A DNA stretch of 18,070 bases, from the NCBI RefSeq assembly GCF_000188695.1, contig NW_004754904.1, positions 374,080-392,149 of the forward strand, in the 5' to 3' direction. Source of the DNA: Salpingoeca rosetta. Taxonomy: Eukaryota > Opisthokonta > Choanoflagellata > Craspedida > Salpingoecidae. The notes beneath the pieces are model-generated. The model saw only the letters and a list, made by a program, of their open reading frames with translations. It did no database searches and was not told the DNA's origin. Position numbers and translations under genes: made by a program. Shown here in pieces: positions 1 to 11,927 of this stretch (within the stretch, counting starts at the first letter, position 1; each line of letters starts with the position of its first letter).

Positions 1-52
1 AAGGAGGAACGAACAAGCATCGAACGCAAAACAAGGCTCACCTTAGCCTCGC

Positions 53-54
<2 letters not shown>

Positions 55-113
<59 letters not shown>
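55..113. repeat. (AC)n microsatellite
   Basis: Uninterrupted AC dinucleotide tract of about 59 bp, seen directly. On the + strand it is followed 30 bp later by an AG acceptor-like site. It resembles the CA tracts that precede acceptors in the real introns of this window. Confidence 0.95.
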
Positions 114-115
<2 letters not shown>

Positions 116-144
116 CGTGCTCGTTCTCATGTCTTGCACGTACC

Positions 145-219
145 ACAGCAACAAGTGAGATGATGGACTTGGGCGTCCTGACGCGCAAGCAGAAGATGGC
201 GCTGACTTGCTGCTTCTTG
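145..219 (+). other. possible orphan exon of an unidentified gene off the left edge
   Basis: A short block sits between a CA tract ending in a plausible acceptor (ACCACAG, up to 144) and a plausible donor (GTATGTGCG, from 220). Read in one frame it gives a peptide containing MMDLGVLTRKQKMAL. Its codons end mostly in G or C, like the confirmed exons here. I cannot link it to a family and find no convincing next exon between 220 and 1240, so it may be chance. If real, it would belong to a gene whose start lies left of the window. Confidence 0.2.
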
Positions 220-1240
220 TATGTGCGTGCGTGTGGTTGGTTGGCACGTTACTTTGCTGAGCAAGCAAGCACCAACCTGGGGTTTGTGGGTTCGTGCGCT
301 ATGTGTGTGTGTGTGCTCGAGTGGAGTGGGAAGGAGAAAGGTGGGCAACACGAGGTTCGCGCGCGCAAGAGTTTGTCGCTGTGATTGATGTGAGGTCGTG
401 TGGTGTGTGCGTTGTTCGCAAGGCAAACCCGTAAGAAGCAAAGGAGAAGTTGTTGCGTTGCGCTCTTCGCGTCCCAGCAAAACCGAAAAGCACAACCGCA
501 AGCAACAAGCAAAACCGCAAGCAGCCACGACACCAGCAACAACAAAACAAGAACAAGAACAAGACCAAGAAGAACAAGGGGGGTGATTGTTGTGGGACGG
601 ATTGATGGTGGATAACGTTCAATAGTTTTCTGCATCCTTGCAATCCCGGAACAACGGCGCTTTTCCACTTCTTGCACGCGTTCTCGAGTGAGTGGGGAAC
701 TCTCTAAAGCGTGCCAATGAGGCGTGTTTGAGGTTGGGTCAAGTGAATGGAACGTTTCGTTCATTTGCGTTGTGCAAAGAATGAAGACATCTTTGCAAGT
801 CATCCCCTCAGGCCCAAACTGGGGTCCTCTTCGATGCCCATGACGTCATACACTTTAATTATGCATGGAATCATAAGCTACAAAGTTAATTATTGTTATT
901 CTCCCAGTCTTGTTTGAGGTTTGGCGATGGCGTGGAGTTTGGTTGTGGAGTTTGGTTGTGGAGTTTGGTTGTGTTGTGCTGCTGCTGCTGTGCTTGCCTG
1001 CATGCGGTTGGCTGGCTGGCTGCTGTTTGTACGCTTGGTTCGTTTCACATCACTTGAGCTGCTTGGATCCACGTCAGTGCAAGGGATTTTAATTAATCAG
1101 TTCTGTTCACTGACTGGCCCATGCATCCTTGACACAGCAGGAAGGACGGTTTTGTTGCTGCTGAAGCGTCGTGTGTGTTTTGAAGCCAGCGTTCAAGACC
1201 CATTCCCAGACACCTTATCCTCCGAATTGAGTCCGCAGTG
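220..1240. promoter_or_regulatory. intergenic region upstream of the C45 hydrolase gene
   Basis: No convincing gene. It holds low-complexity AACAAGAACAAG-type purine/adenine repeats (about 480-580), GTTTGGTTGTGGA repeats (about 930-970), and a locally AT-rich stretch (about 849-905) just after a perfect TGACGTCA palindrome at 841-848. A second AT-rich patch lies at about 1087-1100. The region probably contains the promoter and 5' UTR of the gene starting at 1241, but no transcription start can be fixed from sequence alone. Open frames on the minus strand here (249-803) lack the codon bias of the real exons. Confidence 0.45.
841..848. promoter_or_regulatory. CRE-like palindrome TGACGTCA
   Basis: A perfect 8-bp TGACGTCA at the edge of an AT-rich stretch, about 390 bp upstream of the C45 hydrolase start codon. 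This is the consensus site for CREB/ATF bZIP factors in animals. Whether it is used here is inference, as a single 8-mer can occur by chance. Confidence 0.3.
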
Positions 1241-1530
1241 ATGCGTGTGTTTTCGATGGCTGGCACCCTCCTTGCGGTGTTCTTGGCCCTTGTGTGTCTG
1301 CAACAGCAGCACGTGGCCAACGGCGCAGAGTGCCATGGCAAGGTGCGCGAATGAGTGTGTTTGTATGTGAATGAGTGTGTGTGCGTGCGATGCGATGTGT
1401 GTGTGTGTGTGTGTGCGTTGATTTTGTGTGTACGTGTTGTTGTTCTCGATCTGTTCCCTTTTCTTTTCTTTTGTTTAGCTTTTCTTCCCTTGCACCTGTA
1501 CTCACATTCACACACACACACACACACACA

Positions 1531-1585
<55 letters not shown>

Positions 1586-2379
1586 CAAACACACACACAG
1601 CCGGATCCAAATGCGAAGCCAAACCTCAATCCCATCTACACAGAGGCACCAGTGCTTGTGCGCAGCGTGAAGAACGCCAAGCTGTACACGGTTGGTGGCG
1701 GCAATGACACCATCAGCCTCGTTCACTTGTATGGCACCCCCTACGAGATGGGCTACGCCCACGGCATCCTGATGAAGGAAAACGCCACCCAGTTCATCAA
1801 CGACGTCTGGGGCTACCTTGAGGACCAGGTGGAGAGCGCCATCAACGGCACCATCCACAACCTCCAGCCGTGGTTCCTCAAGCTCGTCGCAGACTTTGGG
1901 TGCGTCGCTAGCAGCTCTGTGTGACTGTTTGTGATTGCGTGCAAAGTGTTGTGTGTGTGTGTGTGTGCGTGTGTATGATTGTGATTCTGTGTGTGCGTGT
2001 GTGACATGTGTGTGATATGTGTGTCTGTTGTGTGTTTGCCTCGCTCCATGTAACACACACACACACAAACACAAACACACACACGCACAAACACACCCGC
2101 CCAAACACGTGACGACGCGCAGGCTTGACGTTGCGCTTGACCTGACGACGGATGCGACGCGGCCGTTTACCGGCGAGTACTTTTACGAGGAGATGCACGG
2201 CATGGCCGACGCCACGGGCCTCTCCTTCAAGAAGATCGAGCGCATCCACATGATTGGCGAACTCACAAAGGGCGCCTGCTCCATGTGCGTATGCGCACGC
2301 GTGCTGATGAATGTTTGGAGCGGGTGGATGGGGTGGATGGGGTGGTTTGTTTTGTTTTCGCTTGCTCATGCCTGCGCTT

Positions 2380-2460
<81 letters not shown>

Positions 2461-4715
2461 GTGTGTGCGTGTGTGTGTGTGTGCGTGTGTGTGTGTGTGT
2501 GTGCGTGTGTGTGTGTACAACGTTCTCATCGCCCTCCCCGCGTGGCGCGTGCTGCGTGCTGCTCTTTCATCTTGATTGCTGTTCATCTGGCTGCAGGTAC
2601 GGTGCCTGGGGCAACGCCACCCGCTCCACCAACAAGACCCTGCAGCTGCGCGCGTAAGTCAACAGATGCGTGTCTGTGTGTCTGTGTTCGTGCATGTACC
2701 TTGTGTGCCCCCTGCCCTTGTTGTCAAGTTTCTACTCCCCACCCCACCCGTTCTCCAACGTCCCTCCCATCCGTCTATCCTCACCCCTTCTCCCTCCCCC
2801 CCCCCCACCACACACACATCCTGTGCAGGCTTGACTGGGACATTGACGGCCCGTTCCGCAACTTCCCGCAGATCACCGTCTACCACCCGGTCAACACCAC
2901 ATATGGCCACGCCTTTGCAAACATCGGATGGACAGGCTGGATCGGCTCCATCACAGGTGCGCAGTGGCAAGGAAAGGGGGGAGGGGAGAGGAGGGGCGGG
3001 TGTTCTTGCGATGGTTTTATTTGCTTTGTTGGTTGGTTGGTTGGTTTGTTTGGTTGGTTCGTTCGTTTGGTTGTTTGTTTGGTTTGTTTGCTTGTTTGGT
3101 TGGTTGCGTTGTCTCTGTCTCCGACCACTCAGCAATGCCCGTCATGTGCTTGGAATGCGCCACCGCAACCATGTGTGTGTGTGTCTTTTTGTGCATTGCG
3201 TGCCAGGCATGAACTCGAAGCAGATGGCCATCAGCGAGATTGGCGTTGCCTTCCCCGACTCGACATTTGGCAAGGAGTCGCGCTTCGGCATCCCCTTTAC
3301 ATACATCCTCCGTGATATCCTCCAGTTTGATTCGGTCAGGGACGGGCATTGGTTGTGTATTGTGGACATTGTGTGTATTGTGTATTGTGTATTGCGTGTG
3401 TTGTGTATTGTGTATTGTGTACATTGGGGACATTGTGTGTGTGTGTGTGTTTTGCGTGTATTGTGCGTGTGTGTTGTGTATTTCGTGTATTGTGTAATGC
3501 GTATTGTGTGCGGTTTGTCTGTGTGTCTGTGTGTTTGCGCGCGTGCCTGTGTCTCTTTGACTGTGTCTGTCTGTCTGTCGTGTGACTGCACTGGCACATC
3601 GCATCACCTTCACGCCATCTCACTGCGACGATCATGTCCCCTTGATGACCTGCTTTCTCCCCATGACCAACCCCGTCCCCACCCCACCACCAGTCGCTGA
3701 CGGCCGCTCTGCACCGCATCACCACCGCCAACCGCACGTGCGACCTCATCCTCGGCGTCGGCGATGGCAACGTGCGTGTGTGCGTGTGTGCGTGTGTGTT
3801 TGTGTGTGTGTGTGTATGTGTGTACCTGTGTGCGTGTGCGTGCGTGTGCGTGTGTATGTGTCTGCGTCTGTACCTGCGTCTGTACCTGTGTGTGCGTGTG
3901 TATTCCTGTGATTTGATCAGTGCATGTGCATGAGCGTGTGCCGGTCAAGCCACCACTGCTTGCGTACGTCATGTCGCCGCCTCGTCTCACCTGCCACCAC
4001 CAACACCGCCCAACCAACCGACCGACCAACAGATGAAGGCGTTCCGCGGCATCCAGTACAGTGCTAGCGTGGCCAACTTCTACACAGACACAGACAACAT
4101 GCCTGTTGCCGACTGGCACCCGCGCATCCAGGATGTCGTGTACTATGGCATGGACTGGCTGTGCCCGGGGTACTCGCAGGTGCTCGCTGCGCAGCTGCAG
4201 AAGCACCACGGCAATATCACCCCGCAGAACACCATCGAGGAAATCACGGCCATCACACAGACTGGTGCGTCTTGGCCCGGAAAGGGGGGGGGGGGTGTCT
4301 GTATGTCTGTACACGCGCTGAAAGGACTGCTTCTTGCCATTGGCGTTCGAGAAACGTATGGCGTGGCAAGCAACGCACTGTGTTGCTCGCAATTCCTCCC
4401 AACACACACACACACACACGTACACACACACGTACACACACACACGTACACACACGCGTACACACACGCGTACACACGTACACACACACGCGCGCACAAC
4501 TCACGCACAACTCACACACAACACACACACAACACACAACACACATGCCTTGGTGACTGTGTGCAGGCGACCTTCACCTGGCGGTGTATGACCTGACGGA
4601 CACGATCCTGTATGTTGCCAACGCCCGCCGCGACGGCGTCGATGGCCCCGTGAAGGCATACGACCGCCCCTTTGTCCGCATCGACATGAAGCCCGTCTTC
4701 GCCCTGTCCCAGTGA
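1241..4715 (+). CDS. secreted/lysosomal C45-family Ntn hydrolase (dcd1A/B-like, acid-ceramidase-like), 9 exons
   Basis: Exons by frame continuity and GT-AG sites: 1241-1342, 1601-1899, 2123-2284, 2597-2653, 2829-2956, 3207-3334, 3694-3771, 4033-4264, 4567-4715. All phases agree, giving 444 residues. Residues 1-28 are a signal peptide ([11 protein letters not shown] core). The mature part shows YEMGYAHG (C45 N-terminal motif), then GACSMYGAWGN, where Cys186 is the expected nucleophile exposed by self-cleavage after Ala185. [13 protein letters not shown] and [21 protein letters not shown] match the conserved later strands of the family. About seven NxS/T sequons (NATQ, NGTI, NATR, NKTL, NTTY, NRTC, NITP) support passage through the secretory pathway. 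Known relatives hydrolyse amide bonds (acyl-CoA:6-APA acyltransferase, Dictyostelium dcd1 proteins); the substrate here is unknown. The codon for Cys186 is 2277-2279, five bases before an intron. Start chosen because it opens a signal peptide spliced in frame. Confidence 0.88.
1509..1582. repeat. CA tract at the 3' end of C45 intron 1
   Basis: CA repeats broken by a few ATT units lie just upstream of the acceptor at 1599-1600. The same intron carries GT-rich sequence after its donor (about 1365-1430), so the two ends are complementary. Confidence 0.9.
2385..2516. repeat. GT tract in C45 intron 3
   Basis: About 130 bp of GT repeats with occasional C interruptions, inside the intron 2285-2596 that separates the nucleophile codon from the following YGAWG motif. 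Seen directly. Confidence 0.95.
3030..3108. repeat. GGTT/GTTT tetranucleotide repeat in C45 intron 5
   Basis: Degenerate tetranucleotide repeat alternating GGTT, GTTT and CGTT units inside intron 2957-3206. It gives the spurious [14 protein letters not shown] peptides on the + strand. Confidence 0.8.
3350..3510. repeat. TGTATTG-type minisatellite in C45 intron 6
   Basis: Degenerate tandem units of about 9-10 bp based on TGTGTATTG, with variants such as GACATTG and TGCGTATTG. They fill the first half of intron 3335-3693, after a non-consensus GTCAGG donor. This differs from the plain GT tracts of neighbouring introns. Confidence 0.7.
3772..3912. repeat. GT-rich tract at the start of C45 intron 7
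   Basis: GT dinucleotides with GC, TC and CC interruptions begin directly at the donor at 3772 and run for about 140 bp. The 3' end of the intron is instead CCAACC-rich before the acceptor at 4031-4032. Confidence 0.85.
4399..4550. repeat. CA-rich tract in C45 intron 8
   Basis: CA repeats with regular GTA and GCG interruptions (ACACACGTACACAC units) in the 3' half of intron 4265-4566. Confidence 0.9.
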
Positions 4716-4945
4716 TGGTGTTGCGGCCCTGGCCTCAGGGCGCATGCATGAGGGTGGCCTGTTGGGGTTTTCCAGTCCTCTGTGCAGTGTGTTGTCTGTC
4801 TGCCTTGGTATGGGGATGACTGCACGGTTCGTGGCTGATGTTTGTTTGATTTCCACCACCCCACCACTCTCCCTTCGTTGCTTTCCTTTCTTCTTCTTCT
4901 TGCTTTCCTTTCTTGCTTCTGTTACACTCAAGTCACGCGCGTCTG

Positions 4946-4948
<3 letters not shown>

Positions 4949-5023
<75 letters not shown>
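4949..5023. repeat. (CA)n microsatellite
   Basis: Nearly perfect CA tract of about 75 bp in the intergenic region downstream of the C45 hydrolase gene. Confidence 0.95.
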
Positions 5024-5025
<2 letters not shown>

Positions 5026-5660
5026 ATACACATACACATACATGGCACACTCGTCACGTTTCCCCACAACCAAACCAACTCCCCCCCCCCCTTTTTCTTT
5101 CTTGTTGGTTGACTTCTCCGCCTTCTTTTCGCGCTTGCTGCGTTGCCCCAGCCAGGGCCTGCGCGTTGCATGCTTGTCCGTGTGCTGCTTGCTCATGGCT
5201 TGCATGCGCCTGACTCAAGACAGCGTCAGGGCTCGCATGCCTCACGCCCAACTTGGCTCATGGTTGCGCGGCCGTGCCTTCCATGGTGGATACGTTGTGC
5301 GCATTAGTCCCTTGTTGCCTTGTGCGAATCGTAGATACACGGTCATTTTTCTGCCGCTGCACACGAACACTCGAAAACAGTCAGGTTGGTTCGACGGCCA
5401 CGCCACACCAAACAAACAGCAAAGCAGGCAGGGTCAGCGGGGTGGGAGGGTGTGTTGCTGGTTGGAGGAGTGTGTGTGTGTGTGTGCGCGCGCGTGCATG
5501 CGGTTGATGTGTTTGGTCTGCGTGTAGCTTCTTTGTGTTTTGGTTTGGTTTTGTCGGCTGCGTTGTTGTTGTTGTCGTCGTGCTGGTGGATGCTCATTTT
5601 CTTTCCTTCCTGCCGTGCCATCGTCCTCTCTCGTCTCTCCTAATCAACCAGCCAAGCCAG

Positions 5661-5937
5661 GTGAGCAGCGCTTCCTCATCGTATTGTTGTCGATGTCGTT
5701 GATGTTGTTTATTGTTGTCGTCGAAGTGGTTGCTGCTGCTGCTGCCCTTGTTTGTTGTTTGTTTGTCGTGGCCGTTCTTCCCCGCCCTTCACCGCCCTTC
5801 TTCTGCCATCCGCCTTTCTGATCCTGTGCTGTGTTTGGATCCACTCGCACTTACACACGCATACACACGCACATACACACACCTCATCGTCGCTTCGCGT
5901 TTTTGCATCGCACATGATATGACTTGATGATTGGCAG
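5661..5937 (+). other. possible 5'-UTR intron of the NDUFA4 gene
   Basis: CAG then GTGAGC is a strong donor at 5661, and TGATTGGCAG ends at 5937, 30 bp before the start codon at 5968. Length (277 bp) and style match the confirmed introns. It lies outside coding sequence, so reading frame cannot test it. Confidence 0.35.
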
Positions 5938-5967
5938 CATCCTCCCCCTTTCCTCACGACCAACACG

Positions 5968-6064
5968 ATGAGCTCTGCCGTCCAGTTCCTCCGCGCCAAC
6001 AAGGCCGTACGTCTTTTTCTGTGTATGTGTGTATGTGTGTGATGTGATGTGTGTGTGTGATGTG

Positions 6065-6111
<47 letters not shown>

Positions 6112-6785
6112 GCGTACTTTGTTTTCCTCTTCACGTCGTCGTGACTTGCACTCACACCCCTTCCCCCCCCCCCCCCAAAAAAAAAACACATCTTCAACGC
6201 ACAACAACAGCTCCTTCCCCTCGCTGCGTGCGTCGCCCTCGGCACCGCCATGGCCTCTGGTCACATTCTCCGCAGGGCCCTCAGCGATCACACCCTCGCG
6301 TGAGTGTATTTGGATGCATCTGCGCCGTCTGACCAGACCTGGCAGCTCCTTGCTTCTTCCTTTCACACGATGCTCACGTGCATGTCATCCACACACCTCA
6401 CCCACACGCACAAACACATAACAAACGACAGCTGGACCCGTGAGAAGACCTACCCATGGAACAACATCAAGAGCACACAGAACACAAAGGTGTGTTCGTG
6501 CGCTCCGTTTGCCTCCCATTGTTTCCCCCTGCGCTCTCAATGGCTCAATCTTGCACGCTGCCATCTCCGCAATGCCTCCGACTCTCACTGGCCACATCTC
6601 TTCTCTTAACTCTCACCTCTCATCCCTCACCAATCACTCTCCTTCCGACTAACACCACAATCCCCTGCCCACCTGCCCCACCATCCATCCATCCATCCAA
6701 ACAGCTCCTTGGTCTCCAGGGCGACTACAAGCACGAGGAGGTGTTCAAGCCCCAGAGCGCCGATGATCTCCGTGGCAAGCTCTAA
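5968..6785 (+). CDS. NDUFA4: NDUFA4/B12D-family cytochrome c oxidase-associated subunit, 4 exons
   Basis: Exons 5968-6006, 6211-6299, 6432-6489, 6705-6785 join in frame to 88 residues, close to the roughly 80 residues usual for the family. Residues 1-13 are short and basic; residues 14-37 form one membrane segment (LLPLAACVALGTAMASGHIL) followed by the RRAL turn. The motif AWTREKTYPWNN matches the conserved W...PWN signature of NDUFA4/MLRQ proteins, and GDYKH fits the VDYSKL-like C-terminal part. Family members sit in the mitochondrial inner membrane. NDUFA4 was first assigned to complex I and is now regarded as a cytochrome c oxidase subunit. Intron 1 contains a GT tract (about 6065-6111) and C/A homopolymers; the others are short and pyrimidine-rich. 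Confidence 0.88.
6065..6111. repeat. GT tract in NDUFA4 intron 1
   Basis: About 47 bp of GT repeats within intron 6007-6210, followed downstream by a run of 12 C and 8 A residues (about 6165-6186), seen directly. Confidence 0.9.
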
Positions 6786-7473
6786 GCAGGCTGCTGGTCG
6801 TCTTGCTTGTCCTTGTTGTTTCTCGTTTTGATTGCCCCCTCCCCTCCCCTACCTTCCATGTGTGCGTGTGCGTGTTTTGCGCCTCCCATTGAACAACGCT
6901 TTTACGCGCGTTGTGATGTGAGCGCGCGAGCATGTACCGTTTCCTTTCTTCCCCTCTTCTCTCTTCTCTTCTTCTCTCCTCTGCTGGCGAGACTGTTGTT
7001 GTCAGCGCTCAAGCAAGCGAGGCGTGTCTCCGTTGTCTATGTCTTTTCCCTCCATAGAGGAACGAGACAAGCACGGCACTCCCTCAACTTGCTGCAGTGC
7101 TGCTGTCTTGTGTGTGTGCATTGTCCGTTTGTGTGGATGTGCGCGCTTCGTGTCACGTTCCCCACACACACCTCATCAAATCACGTCACATCCGTTGAAT
7201 CTGCGTTTGGGGGCACGAGGCGGAAGCACTCTGCTCGGGTGCGATCACGACTGTCACGCACACACGCGTGTCTGTGTCTGTGTCTGTGTGGTTGAGTGCT
7301 GAGTGCTTGTTCAATTTGATGCTAGACTCTAACTTACACACAGAAAGACACCTTGCATGCGATGACAGAGAGAAATGCAGCAGCGTAACAACGGTTGCGA
7401 CTGACATGATGTGGCAATACGACAAAGAGGGGGATAATGTAAAACTAGTGCAGACAAGACAAGACAACACAGC

Positions 7474-7544
<71 letters not shown>

Positions 7545-7570
7545 CACACACACACACACACACAAAGCGG
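6786..7570. other. convergent 3' regions of the NDUFA4 and GNAT genes
   Basis: No gene supported over about 785 bp. It contains the 3' UTR of the NDUFA4 gene from the left and that of the minus-strand acetyltransferase from the right, with CT-rich sequence (about 6940-6990) and a long CA tract (7477-7564) that ends within 7 bp of the acetyltransferase stop codon. I see no clear AATAAA on either strand. Confidence 0.6.
7477..7564. repeat. (CA)n tract next to the GNAT stop codon
   Basis: CA repeats with one GAG interruption. On the minus strand this is a GT tract beginning just after the stop codon at 7571-7573, so the 3' UTR of the acetyltransferase would start with a long GU repeat. Confidence 0.95.
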
Positions 7571-9856
<2,286 letters not shown>

Positions 9857-10224
9857 GGTGGGGAGGGGGGGGGTCTTGTCGAAAGGACTTGCGGTACTGA
9901 CAGCTGCAGGAAATGAAGCACCACAGTGAGTGATGACGGCCCACTGAACAACAACGGATCGTGCACACGTGGACGCGCGCGCAGAAGCACAGCAGTTGTC
10001 GCGCTGGCTCAAGGGTGTCAGTGGAGGATGACGGAAGGATGATGAGGGAAGGAACACGAGAAGGAAGGAGTTTGGCAGGACTTGTTTGTTGTTGTTGTTG
10101 TGGAGAAGAAGACGCGCACACGTGGACGAAAAGTTGACAGCGGAGACTGCGCACTTTTCACCCCCTTCCTGACACACCCCACCGATCAACGCCGAGTGAA
10201 CAAGAGAGCAAGCGAACAAGCACC
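9857..10224. promoter_or_regulatory. divergent promoter region between GNAT (-) and TIR-ARM (+)
   Basis: The two start codons face away from each other with only 368 bp between them, so both promoters and 5' UTRs must lie here unless a UTR intron extends one of them. It contains a G-run, a GTTGTTGTTGTTG stretch (about 10086-10100) and no obvious TATA box. Shared or bidirectional control is an inference from spacing. Confidence 0.5.
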
Positions 10225-11457
10225 ATGCCACCACACCGGGTGTTCATCTCGCTGCGCTTCAGCGAGGCCATGGAGGAGAGCGAAGCCCTGAAGAAGGCGT
10301 TGGACAAGCGGGGCGTGCCCACGTTCCTGTGCGCCGTTGCTTCTGGCAACAGCATCGCGGACGCCGTGATCGAGGCCATCGACGAGTGCGACCTGGTGGT
10401 GATCATGGGCACACATACGTACGGCGAGAAGACGGACAGCAAGTTCAGCTCGCGCGAGGAGCTCGAGTTCATCATCAACGACGAGAAGCCGTTCTTCCTG
10501 GTGAAGATGTGTGACCGCTTCAAGCACGCCAAGACGCGCTTCTGGCTTCCGCCAACCATCGCCTACCACCCATGGCAGCCGCAAGGCGCCGAGCGTTCCG
10601 ACCCGCCAGGTGAGCTCGTGGACGCCATCATCGCCAAACTCAAGAACGTGAGTGGTGTTGGTGCGCCGGCGACGCAGCAACAACCACAGCAGCAGCAAGC
10701 GACAGGCACAGTTCGTGCAACTTCGCTTGCCACTTCTTCCCCTTCTTCCGCTTCCTCGTCACAAGTGCATGGCGTGCGGGCAGTCAGTGGCGGTGGTGCT
10801 GAGGAGGACGCCGTGCGCAAGCTGCAGGCCAGTGGTCGCAGCATGCACGCCGCTGAGGTTGTGCAGCTGATGCATGCGTTTCCCGCCTCTGCAGACGTGC
10901 AATGGCGTGCCTGTCAGGCACTGGAAGACCAATCGAGAGGCAATCCCTCTGCGCGTGTGCAGGCTGCGGCAGCGGGCGCCATCGACGCAGTCATGAGGAC
11001 GTTGACGACGCACAGCCAGAACGCCGATGTGCAAGAGCGTGCGTGCGCGGCCCTGGCTAACCTGGCGATCAACAACGACAACAAGGTGGCGATTGCCGCA
11101 AAGGGCGGGATTGAGATTGTGGTTGCGGCAATGAACAGATTCAGCAGCAACGGCGGTGTGCAACACCAAGGGTGCGTGGCGCTGGCGGAGCTGGCATGCA
11201 ACGATGCCAACAAGATGGCGATAGTCTCCAAAGGTGGGGTGGACGCTGTGATTGCCGCGATGCAGAACCACGGCAAGAAGGCTGTCGTGCAAAACAACGG
11301 CTGTGTTGCGCTGGGCATTCTTGCGAGGCACGCGAGCGTGTGCCAGCAACTCCGTTCCAAGCGCGTCGCGGTGGTCGCCGAACAGGCAAAGCGAAACCTG
11401 CCAGCCAACGCCGCTGTTCAAGACCAGGCCAACCGCCTGCTGAGGCAACTCGCCTAA
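10225..11457 (+). CDS. TIR domain plus armadillo-repeat protein, intronless
   Basis: A single 410-residue open frame with strong GC-ending codons. Residues about 4-140 are a TIR domain: HRVFISLRF (first strand), CDLVVIMGTHTYGEKTD, then KFSSREELEFIINDEKPFFL. The SS-REELE segment (residues 75-81) is where catalytic TIRs carry the NAD-cleaving glutamate, so E78, E79 or E81 is the candidate. Residues about 145-190 are a Gln/Ser/Ala-rich linker. Residues about 195-410 contain at least three or four armadillo repeats (ADVQERACAALANLA, GGVQHQGCVALAELA, AVVQNNGCVALGILA). SARM1 has the opposite order (ARM first, TIR last) plus SAM domains, which I do not see here. TIR proteins signal in immunity or consume NAD; which applies here is unknown. 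The start is in a good context (caccATG) and is the first ATG of the frame. Confidence 0.88.
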   Translation: MPPHRVFISLRFSEAMEESEALKKALDKRGVPTFLCAVASGNSIADAVIEAIDECDLVVIMGTHTYGEKTDSKFSSREELEFIINDEKPFFLVKMCDRFKHAKTRFWLPPTIAYHPWQPQGAERSDPPGELVDAIIAKLKNVSGVGAPATQQQPQQQQATGTVRATSLATSSPSSASSSQVHGVRAVSGGGAEEDAVRKLQASGRSMHAAEVVQLMHAFPASADVQWRACQALEDQSRGNPSARVQAAAAGAIDAVMRTLTTHSQNADVQERACAALANLAINNDNKVAIAAKGGIEIVVAAMNRFSSNGGVQHQGCVALAELACNDANKMAIVSKGGVDAVIAAMQNHGKKAVVQNNGCVALGILARHASVCQQLRSKRVAVVAEQAKRNLPANAAVQDQANRLLRQLA

Positions 11458-11609
11458 CCCCTCTTCCACATTCCACGTCTTCCTCTGGATCGACGACTCC
11501 TGCCTGCTGTTCTGCTTGCCGTCTTGTTGCACCTTCCAACTTGTTTCCTTTCGCGTGTTGATTCGATTTCACTTGGTGTCGGAACCTGATGCTCTTGGGT
11601 TATCGTGGA

Positions 11610-11766
11610 CACACACACACACACGCATGCACGCACTCACTCACTCACTCACGCATGCACGCACGCACTCACTCAAACGCACACAAACACACTCACTCAC
11701 TCACTCACTCACTCGCTCACTCACGCACTCACACACACACACACTCACTCACGCACTCACTCACAC
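11610..11766. repeat. CA and (CTCA)n tetranucleotide tract
   Basis: A mixed tract of CA, CACG and mainly ACTC units (ACTCACTCACTC) in the 3' region of the TIR-ARM gene, seen directly. Confidence 0.9.
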
Positions 11767-11921
11767 ATCTTGGTTGCTACTCTGATGCTTAAGTTTTGAG
11801 ACAACCACAACCCTGTGTCACGCACGAGACCGCCAGCACAGCCGTGCTGAGAGCGCTTGCTTCACCTCCCTTGCCATTCTCTCCTGTCTTGCTGGTGCTG
11901 TCTGCCTTCTTCTACTCGGTA

Positions 11922-11927
11922 TTTATT
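11922..11927 (-). terminator. candidate polyadenylation signal AATAAA
   Basis: TTTATT on the + strand reads AATAAA on the minus strand, 270 bases beyond the stop codon of the propeller gene at 12197. It is the only canonical hexamer I noticed downstream of a gene in this window. Confidence 0.3.

Larger units (their letters stand above)
4716..5967. other. intergenic region between the C45 hydrolase and NDUFA4 genes
   Basis: About 1.25 kb with no supported gene. It begins with the 3' UTR of the C45 gene (no AATAAA seen close to the stop), then a long CA tract (4949-5023), CT-rich stretches and GT-rich stretches. The right end should hold the NDUFA4 promoter. A possible 5'-UTR intron is bounded by a good donor (GTGAGC, 5661) and an acceptor (TTGGCAG, ending 5937), leaving 30 bp of leader before the ATG. 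The open frame 4913-5527 is a translated CA tract joined to sequence without coding character. Confidence 0.6.

Noticed and set aside
249..803. Minus-strand open frame of 184 codons near the left edge
   Set aside because: Its hydrophobic run comes from the CAAGAACAAGAAC repeat, codon use differs from confirmed exons, and no domain is visible.
2311..3315. Long + strand open frames across the C45 locus (334 and 374 codons, including 2576-3700)
   Set aside because: They translate GT tracts as VCVCV and run through introns. The C45 protein requires splicing across these regions with matching phases and recognisable motifs.
10759..11532. Minus-strand frames of 257 and 164 codons opposite the TIR-ARM gene
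   Set aside because: These are shadows of GC-rich coding sequence on the other strand. The + strand frame carries the TIR and ARM motifs.
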